DNA from: CAWUKT01 sp963923035
GTDB lineage: Bacteria > Bacteroidota > Bacteroidia > J057 > JADKCL01
Length of the DNA stretch: 64,000 nucleotides
Direction of reading: 5' to 3'
Assembly (NCBI GenBank): GCA_963923035.1
Contig: CAWUKT010000020.1
Coordinates: forward strand, 25,839-89,838
The notes beneath the pieces were generated by a model. The model worked only from the letters and a program-made list of their open reading frames with translations. It ran no database searches and had not been told where the DNA came from. A program made the translations under genes and the position numbers. Shown one piece after another: positions 58,690-64,000 of the stretch. Every line of letters begins with the position of its first letter. Positions within the stretch are counted from its first letter, which is position 1.

Positions 58690-58816
58690 GGGAATGATCC
58701 CAATGTGCAGATGTGAAAATGGAGGAAATGCGGGAATTGAATCAATGTTTAAGTGTCAAATGGCCCTTAATGGGGGGAATTTGCACACTTTCACATTTTC
58801 CCACTTTGCACATTCT
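58690..58816. repeat. Dispersed TTTGCACATT-type intergenic repeat, inverted pair
   Basis: AATGTGCAGATGTGAAAATGG (split here as AATGTGCAGATG plus TGAAAATGG) at about 58702-58722 and, at 58780-58816, TTTGCACACTTTCACATTTTC and TTTGCACATTC stretches in the opposite orientation, so the two ends could pair. Lies between the third paralogue and the convergent VanY-like gene. Matches the words at 3412-3511 and 5503-5540. Confidence 0.45.
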
Positions 58817-58830
58817 TCTCTTCCCCTCCC

Positions 58831-59664
58831 CTATTTACACTCCTCATTCACGCCCACCACATAGTGCTCGATCACCGATAGCGGTTCGGCGACGTCGGAG
58901 CCTTTGAAATTGGCGATGAGATCGGGCGTGACCTGGGCCTGGTAATCTTCCAGGAATAGGCTTGACAGAGGCGTAAAGCTCCAGTGCCAACGTTCCTCCT
59001 GGTAGCCGTGGGGCCGCATTTCGCCGATGGGCGTATAGGTCTGGCAGAAGCCGTACTCGGAAGCGTGCCGGGTCAGCCAGGTATAGATTTCTTTTCCCTG
59101 CCCACTGTCAAACCACTCGTTGTTCAGGTTGTTGAGGTCGATGTCGGTCCCCCAATGGTGGCGGGAAGTCCCCGGCATGGACGAATAGCGCAGGATTTTC
59201 TCGGCCCGGGCAACCGGATCGGGCTCGGTTTGGGCCAGGTTCTGTCCTCCCACCCGCGTCACCCCCGTCCATTTCCGCTCCCAAATGCCCCGTTGGTAAT
59301 TGAAGTTCCGGGTCGCCGAGACGATCTGAAGGTTGATGCCCTCCGCTTTGGCGGCGGCGTGCATTTCCTTGAACGCATCGTAGGCTTCCTGGCGGAGGTA
59401 GATATTCGACTTGGCGGTATAAGCGCGCTCGATTTTGACGAAATTGGGATCGGAAGCGGGATCAAATTGGCCGAGGAGGTACTCGATGGGGGTCCGCTCC
59501 CGGGGAGGAGGGGGCGGCGGCACGACCACCGTATCGGTGTCCACTGCTGCGGTTTCCACAGCGGGTACGCTGTCTCCATCTTCGGAGGAGGTGGAGGAGG
59601 AAGGCGCCTGTCCACAGGCGGTCAGCACCAACAAAATGGGCAGCAGCAGATAAGGTAGCTTCAT
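58831..59664 (-). CDS. M15B-family D-alanyl-D-alanine carboxypeptidase-like lipoprotein
   Basis: A 277-residue lipoprotein from ATG 59664: lipobox VLTAC (Cys17), a Ser/Thr/Pro-rich linker to about residue 58, then a VanY-type zinc peptidase domain. The metal motif SxHxxGxxxD is SRHHWGTDID with His169 and Asp176; the third ligand His227 is in ERWHWSF. ATRNFNYQRGIWERKW is the usual substrate-pocket segment. It should trim D-Ala or D-aa from peptidoglycan stem peptides in the periplasm. Confidence 0.9.
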   Translation of the reverse strand: MKLPYLLLPILLVLTACGQAPSSSTSSEDGDSVPAVETAAVDTDTVVVPPPPPPRERTPIEYLLGQFDPASDPNFVKIERAYTAKSNIYLRQEAYDAFKEMHAAAKAEGINLQIVSATRNFNYQRGIWERKWTGVTRVGGQNLAQTEPDPVARAEKILRYSSMPGTSRHHWGTDIDLNNLNNEWFDSGQGKEIYTWLTRHASEYGFCQTYTPIGEMRPHGYQEERWHWSFTPLSSLFLEDYQAQVTPDLIANFKGSDVAEPLSVIEHYVVGVNEECK

Positions 59665-59755
59665 ATTGTAAATGTAGGGATGTTTGGAGAAATGCCGGCA
59701 CCCCAATCCAAAATAGGGACGGCGAGAAGAGAGACCAGCCCCCAAAATTCAAACC

Positions 59756-59776
59756 GACCCTCCCCTTGCGAGGAGG
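59756..59776. other. Small hairpin between VanY-like and VPS10 genes
   Basis: CCCTCC at 59758-59763 can pair with GGAGGG at 59771-59776, with a CCTTGCGA-type loop resembling the orphan terminator at 56141. There is no T-run, so its role is unclear; possibly a dispersed motif. It lies in the 146-bp gap after the VPS10-type gene. Confidence 0.3.
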
Positions 59777-59810
59777 GCCGATTCGACCTATTCAAATTTC
59801 AATCCTTTGA

Positions 59811-62684
59811 TTAACGCACCACGTTGAGGCGGTGGCTCTGGACGTGGTCCCCGGCGGTGAAGCGCAGGAAGTAATGTCCGTCAGCCAGGGCCGACCCATC
59901 GTAGCTCAGGGTGTGCAGACCAGCTTCGTAAGCAGTTCCGTCCATGAGAACGGCTACTTTCTGACCTGTCACATCGTAGATTTCCATGGAAACCTCAGCC
60001 TTTGCCGGCAGCTGGAAGCTGATCCAGGTATGGGCCCGGAACGGATTCGGGTAGTTTCCAATGTCAAAGCCGTCGCGCAGACGCTGGGAAGAGACTTCCA
60101 CCTCGGACTGGGCCGTGCTTTCTTCAAATACACCGCTGATCTCGTTGATGTCGCGGGGCTCACGGGCACTGCAACCCAACATAACAGCGTTGAAGGTCGC
60201 GCCCAGCGGAACGTTGAATCCGCCGTTCAGCGTGATCAGAGTTCCGGCGGAGTACGTAATGTTCGCGGTGGTGGTCAGGGTCTGGGTAGACGTCAGGTTG
60301 TCCTGGGCCGCAAAGGTTTGCGTACCGGTCACAGAACCGGACAGGGTCAGGTTCGGCGGACAGTTGTTGGAGGTGTATAGATCTGATTCCCACAGAGAAC
60401 GACCGTAGGTAGCGGCACGGAGGCGACCGACCGAAGTGTTGATTTCCATTTCCATGACGCGGCAGAAGGGCAGGCCATCGGAGAAGTCAATCCAGTCGGT
60501 CAGGGCATCGTTCAGGTGATAGACACCTGCATCCGTACCAATGTAAATCCCGTCGTTGGTGCCGGGCTCGTAGGCCACACAGTTGGCCGGAACGTTCGGG
60601 AGGTTCGTACCCGAGATGTTGGACCAGGTGGAACCACCGTTGGTAGATTCAAAGATCTTGCTGTTGGCGGTATAACCGGAACGGGTGACGAAGATGTGGT
60701 TCGGATTGGTGGGGTTCACAGCAATATAGGTATAGGAACCACCCGGCAATCCGGTAGTGATGTCACTCCAGGTCGAGCCACTGTTGGTGGACTTGAAGAC
60801 CTTGGAAGACTTGACTACGTAGATGTAGTTCGTGTTGGAGGGCGCGTAAGCCAATGCGACACAGCTTCCACTGCTGGCGACCGTACCCGAAGTCAGGTTG
60901 GTCCAGGTAGAACCAGAGTTCGTGGAGATCCCCACGTCCTGGTAACCCGCGAGGATATGCGTGGGCTGACCCGGCTTGAGGATATAAGGCGTTACCCAGG
61001 GACCACCACCGAGGTTCGTCGGCGCAATACCCGACCAGTTTTCACCCTTGTTGGTGGAGCGGGCAAGGCCGCCACCCTGCGTCGTCCGGTACATGATATT
61101 GAAGTTGGTCGGGTCAATGGCCGCTTCCATACCGTCAGCCCCCATTACGTGACGCATGACCAGGTCAGGAATCGGAGCCTCCACAATGTTGGTACCGTTG
61201 TCCTGGGCACCACCAATGAACAGGTTCGGGTTCTGGGGCGTACCGGCGAAGCGGTACCACTCGGTGATCGCGAGGCCGGAACCGATGTCCTGCCAGCTGG
61301 AAGCGCCGTTGGTGGTCTTGTAGATACCACCGTCGCTACCACAGAAGAGGGTCGAACCATTGTAGACCAGTTCGTGGATGTCCGCGTGGTTGTAGGAAGA
61401 ACCAGCCGAACTTTCAATCCAGTTCGAGGTATTGGTCAGGGTCGAACCACCGTTGGTGGACTTCCAGGACTGGATACCCGCACAGTGGACTTCGTTGGCA
61501 TTGCTGGGGTTGACCGCGATGGCGAGGTCGTACCAGCTCTGCTGGCGGTTGTCGTTACCGGTCGTGCTGTAGCCCAGCATGTTCGGGGTATCGGTCCGCA
61601 GGGTGAAGCTCGCACCACTGTTGGTGGAACGGTAGAGTCCCTTGAACTTGCCGGTACCTACGTTCGGGCCGGCGAGGGCGTAGACGTAGCTGCTATTGGC
61701 AGGAGATACACCCAGGGCGATCCGGTTGGCACCGGAAACGGACAGTTCCTGGACCCAGGTCGAACCACTGTTGGTGGAACGGTAGACCAGGTTGGTGGTG
61801 GACAGGTACATGGTGCTGGGCGTGCCCGGCTTGAATTCCATGTCCCGGAAGGAACCGGAAACACCGGAGGTAATGATGGACCAGGTGGTACCACCGTTGG
61901 TGGTCTTGTGGACATCATTGCTCTCCACTGCGTACAGGACAGAGCTGTTGGTGGGATCCATCAACAGCTTGTAGCCGTTGCGGGAGGTGGTGCTGGCGTC
62001 CCAGAAGAGACCGGTCGCCGACCAGGTGGTACCACCGTTGGTGGTCTTCCAGACCCCGGAGGAACGGCTGGAGCCGCCATCGCCGTCACCCGTGAGGATG
62101 TAGATGATGTTGGCGTTGTTCGGGTCAACACAGATCCCGGAGACTCCCCAGAAGGCGAATCCGTCGGTGAGCGGCGCCCAGGAAGAACCGCCGTTAGTGG
62201 TCTTCCACAAGCCACCCGCCGGGGCACCGGCGAAGATGATATTGGAGTTGGTGGGGTGGAAGGCAATCACGTTGATCCGGCCAATACCACCGTTGTAACC
62301 AGAGTTTCCGCGGACGTGGTCCTGAGATCCGAAGAAGGACCAGGAGCCGTTCGTAGAGCTGGTTTTATTGGTCTGGTCGGCGGCAAAGGTGCGGTCCTTG
62401 AGGTAAGTCCGGTAATTGTTCCAGGTCAGGGACTGGGGATTTTGCCATTCGCCTTGCTCTCCAACCCGGGGCTCCATATAGTACATCCAGCGTTCAAACT
62501 GCTTGTACCCGGTGCCGCGTTCTTTTTCGTGGGTTTCAAAGTACTTATCGTACTCGGCCTTGATTTCCTGGAAGGTGTACTTACCAGGCTCTTCCCGCCA
62601 CATCTCCAGCCATTGTTGCGCGGACAGGAATCCGAGCGGCAGGATGAGCAGCGCTGCTGTCATCAAAATTTTTATCCGTTGCAT
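59811..62684 (-). CDS. VPS10/sortilin-type beta-propeller protein with T9SS sorting domain
   Basis: A 957-residue exported protein: signal peptide (ends LSAQQ near 23), N-terminal helical stretch with PGKYTFQEIKAEYDKYFETH, then about 700 residues of BNR/sortilin-like propeller repeats (TTNGGTTWS, STNSGSTWV, STNGGSTWS recurring), a Gly/Thr-rich 'food-adhesin' segment, and a tail from NYPNPFRAHTWISF to HRLNVV, a T9SS type A sorting domain. It is a surface-exposed adhesin or glycan-binding protein; no catalytic residues are apparent. Its DNA shows the many direct repeats that follow from the coding repeats. Confidence 0.9.
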   Translation of the reverse strand: MQRIKILMTAALLILPLGFLSAQQWLEMWREEPGKYTFQEIKAEYDKYFETHEKERGTGYKQFERWMYYMEPRVGEQGEWQNPQSLTWNNYRTYLKDRTFAADQTNKTSSTNGSWSFFGSQDHVRGNSGYNGGIGRINVIAFHPTNSNIIFAGAPAGGLWKTTNGGSSWAPLTDGFAFWGVSGICVDPNNANIIYILTGDGDGGSSRSSGVWKTTNGGTTWSATGLFWDASTTSRNGYKLLMDPTNSSVLYAVESNDVHKTTNGGTTWSIITSGVSGSFRDMEFKPGTPSTMYLSTTNLVYRSTNSGSTWVQELSVSGANRIALGVSPANSSYVYALAGPNVGTGKFKGLYRSTNSGASFTLRTDTPNMLGYSTTGNDNRQQSWYDLAIAVNPSNANEVHCAGIQSWKSTNGGSTLTNTSNWIESSAGSSYNHADIHELVYNGSTLFCGSDGGIYKTTNGASSWQDIGSGLAITEWYRFAGTPQNPNLFIGGAQDNGTNIVEAPIPDLVMRHVMGADGMEAAIDPTNFNIMYRTTQGGGLARSTNKGENWSGIAPTNLGGGPWVTPYILKPGQPTHILAGYQDVGISTNSGSTWTNLTSGTVASSGSCVALAYAPSNTNYIYVVKSSKVFKSTNSGSTWSDITTGLPGGSYTYIAVNPTNPNHIFVTRSGYTANSKIFESTNGGSTWSNISGTNLPNVPANCVAYEPGTNDGIYIGTDAGVYHLNDALTDWIDFSDGLPFCRVMEMEINTSVGRLRAATYGRSLWESDLYTSNNCPPNLTLSGSVTGTQTFAAQDNLTSTQTLTTTANITYSAGTLITLNGGFNVPLGATFNAVMLGCSAREPRDINEISGVFEESTAQSEVEVSSQRLRDGFDIGNYPNPFRAHTWISFQLPAKAEVSMEIYDVTGQKVAVLMDGTAYEAGLHTLSYDGSALADGHYFLRFTAGDHVQSHRLNVVR

Positions 62685-62740
62685 AACTTGCTTCTATTGT
62701 TAGAATTGAAAAAATCATAATCGGTCCGTTGAGGGTCCAA

Positions 62741-63664
62741 TTACTTCTTAGCAAGTTCTGCCTTAAGGGCTTCGATTTCAGCTTGTTGTTGTTCGATAGC
62801 GGCCTGCTGCTCCTGGATGGCTTCGGTGAGGATCGGGATCAAAGCCATGTAGTTGACGGTCTTGATGGTGCCGGTAACTTCAGGATGGGCTTCTTCGCCT
62901 TCTTTGACTTCACCGATGTCACTCAGGGTTTCAACATCTTTGACCAGTTCAGGGAGAACTTGCTCGAGGTCCTGAGCGAGGAAACCGTACTGCTTTTCAG
63001 TCGGGAGGGCAATGTCAGCATCCATTTTGTAGTCGTAAGTCTTGGGCTTCAACTGGGAAACAATACCGAGGGCGCCATTCAGCTCCTGGATATTGGTTTT
63101 CTTGCTGGCATCAGAAGTAGAAGTGATGGTACCAGAAACGTAAACGTTACCGCTGAAGTAACCAGCATACCGGGTGCCACCGTCGCAGGAGGAAGATACA
63201 CCAGAGTACAGGGCGTAACGGGTGCCAGTTCCGTCACCAGAACCACAACCGAGGTAGTTGTACAGGCCATACTTGGTACCGTTACCAGCGTAAGAGTAAG
63301 CATAGTTACGCTGACCATAACCGGTAGAAGTGTTGTACATGTAGTTGGTGTTCATAAGACCATAGTGAACCGGGGTTGAGGCATTGGAATAGATAATGTT
63401 ATAGAGACCATAACGATAACCAGTTCCAGCGGAGCTTACGTAGTTGTACAGGCCCCACTTGGACGATGTCCCGGAATAGGTATTGTACAAATAGGCTGTC
63501 CTGTAGGATCCAGAGTTCCGAATGTCCAAACGGGAAGTGGGGCTCGTTGTTCCGATTCCAACTTCTCCTTGGGCATCCACGTGGAGCTGGGCCTGGATTT
63601 CATTGGCACCGAAAATCAGTGCGAGCGTCATGAGGGCGAAGAGGGATTTTTGAATAAATTTCAT
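62741..63664 (-). CDS. Exported YxLYN-repeat protein with S74 intramolecular chaperone domain
   Basis: A 307-residue protein from ATG 63664: signal peptide ends at IQAQL (~26); residues ~36-55 VGIGTTSPTSRLDI, then six or so repeats of the form (K/R)(W/Y)GLYN-Y/I/T, a Cys-pair segment, and from ~205 a peptidase_S74 (endosialidase chaperone) domain. The Ser-Lys dyad of S74 fits TSDASKK with Ser+5=Lys. The last ~35 residues are a Gln/Glu/Ala coiled coil (EQQAAIEQQQAEIEALKAELAKK). S74 is usual in phage tailspikes, where it trims itself after trimerisation. Here it is in a secreted Bacteroidota protein, probably a trimeric surface fibre. Confidence 0.85.
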   Translation of the reverse strand: MKFIQKSLFALMTLALIFGANEIQAQLHVDAQGEVGIGTTSPTSRLDIRNSGSYRTAYLYNTYSGTSSKWGLYNYVSSAGTGYRYGLYNIIYSNASTPVHYGLMNTNYMYNTSTGYGQRNYAYSYAGNGTKYGLYNYLGCGSGDGTGTRYALYSGVSSSCDGGTRYAGYFSGNVYVSGTITSTSDASKKTNIQELNGALGIVSQLKPKTYDYKMDADIALPTEKQYGFLAQDLEQVLPELVKDVETLSDIGEVKEGEEAHPEVTGTIKTVNYMALIPILTEAIQEQQAAIEQQQAEIEALKAELAKK

Positions 63665-64000
63665 AATAGTACGATGATATATTGAGATGATTATTAGAGC
63701 GTAATTATGGCAATACAAGACCATCCCGGGGCCAGACGGATCGACTGACCTACGAAAACTCCATAGAAAGGAATATCCTAAGCTAGGAACGCGTTTATCC
63801 CAAGCACAAAAAGGAAATAGATGGTACTGTAAGTATTAGAAATTAGGGGTTACTACTTGTGATTTTTGATTAAAGTATCTCTAGTGATTTATTGCTTCAA
63901 ATATACTATATATTCTCCTTTCTGAAAACAAATAGGGACAAAAATCAGGGCGTCCTCATTCTCCACACCCATAAAAAAGGACACCTCTGTTTTTGCTGGT
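63665..64000 (-). promoter_or_regulatory. Upstream region of the S74 gene with TATATTTG promoter
   Basis: At the window edge, no gene seen. TATATTTG on the minus strand at 63905-63898 is an exact TAnnTTTG -7 box, with a TTTTC/TTTG-like element about 20-24 bp further upstream; the leader to ATG 63664 would be about 225 nt, unusually long. The remainder is AT-rich sequence with no repeats. Confidence 0.5.

Noticed and set aside
60516..62720. 734-residue plus-strand ORF opposite the VPS10 gene
   Set aside because: Repeats in it (TTVGGL-type) merely mirror the propeller repeats on the other strand.

Overview
The window looks like a chromosomal segment of a Bacteroidota bacterium, most likely of the Saprospirales (Saprospiraceae/Lewinella-like) type. 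Evidence: four secreted proteins end in type IX secretion (T9SS) C-terminal sorting domains; there is a TonB-dependent receptor with a carboxypeptidase-like N-terminal plug; HYC/CC-type and DUF4846-type proteins and the exported protein usually misnamed 'asparagine synthetase B' are Bacteroidota families; two futalosine-pathway menaquinone genes (mqnB, mqnD) are present; and several upstream regions carry the Bacteroidota -7 box TAnnTTTG. The DNA is rather GC-rich for the phylum. I see no prophage, integrase, transposase, CRISPR array, rRNA or tRNA.

Layout. 0.1-3.4 kb: an AraC-regulated operon of two Cys-nucleophile alpha/beta hydrolases, an SRPBCC protein and the regulator, with 13-bp direct repeats upstream. 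3.6-8.8 kb: a flavin amine oxidase converging on a three-gene surface-sugar operon (deacetylase-like, formyltransferase, glycosyltransferase-like). 8.9-13.6 kb: outer-membrane protein plus DUF3179 lipoprotein, the conserved exported protein, and an M23 endopeptidase. 13.6-23.0 kb: an acyl-metabolism neighbourhood (outer-membrane channel, two hydrolases, acyl-CoA ligase, KAS III-like protein, SSS symporter, FabG/PhaB-like reductase). 24.4-29.0 kb: a probable metal module (TonB receptor, HMA lipoprotein, HYC/CC protein, and an MFS transporter with a very His-rich loop). 29-36 kb: a large GEVED/T9SS protein, MsrA and two DinB-like proteins. 36.5-48.9 kb: an LRR-BRCT-LRR protein, DPPR-synthase-like prenyltransferase, mqnB-mqnD, a small TIR-like protein, rarA, a degenerate M24 protein, rpmB, map and T9SS proteins. 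48.9-53.9 kb: an operon with GDP-mannose 3,5-epimerase-like enzyme, nucleotide-sugar dehydrogenase and two glycosyltransferases. 54-64 kb: a hydrolase, asnS followed by three tandem paralogous ~100-residue ORFs (the middle one frameshifted), VanY-like peptidase, a VPS10/sortilin-type T9SS protein and a secreted protein with an S74 intramolecular chaperone.

The most unusual signal is not a gene. Two intergenic regions (33716-34034 and 55935-56102) are degenerate tandem arrays with a 21-bp period whose units share a 10-bp imperfect palindrome. The arms covary in several units (AAGC/GCTT, GGGC/GCCC, GGAC/GTCC), as expected for phased protein-binding sites or a dispersed minisatellite family. Other recurring intergenic signals are TTTGCACATT-like repeats and polypyrimidine leaders on the coding strand of many genes.

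All calls are from reading the sequence and its translations. No similarity search or structure prediction was run, so family names rest on recognised motifs and remembered family patterns.
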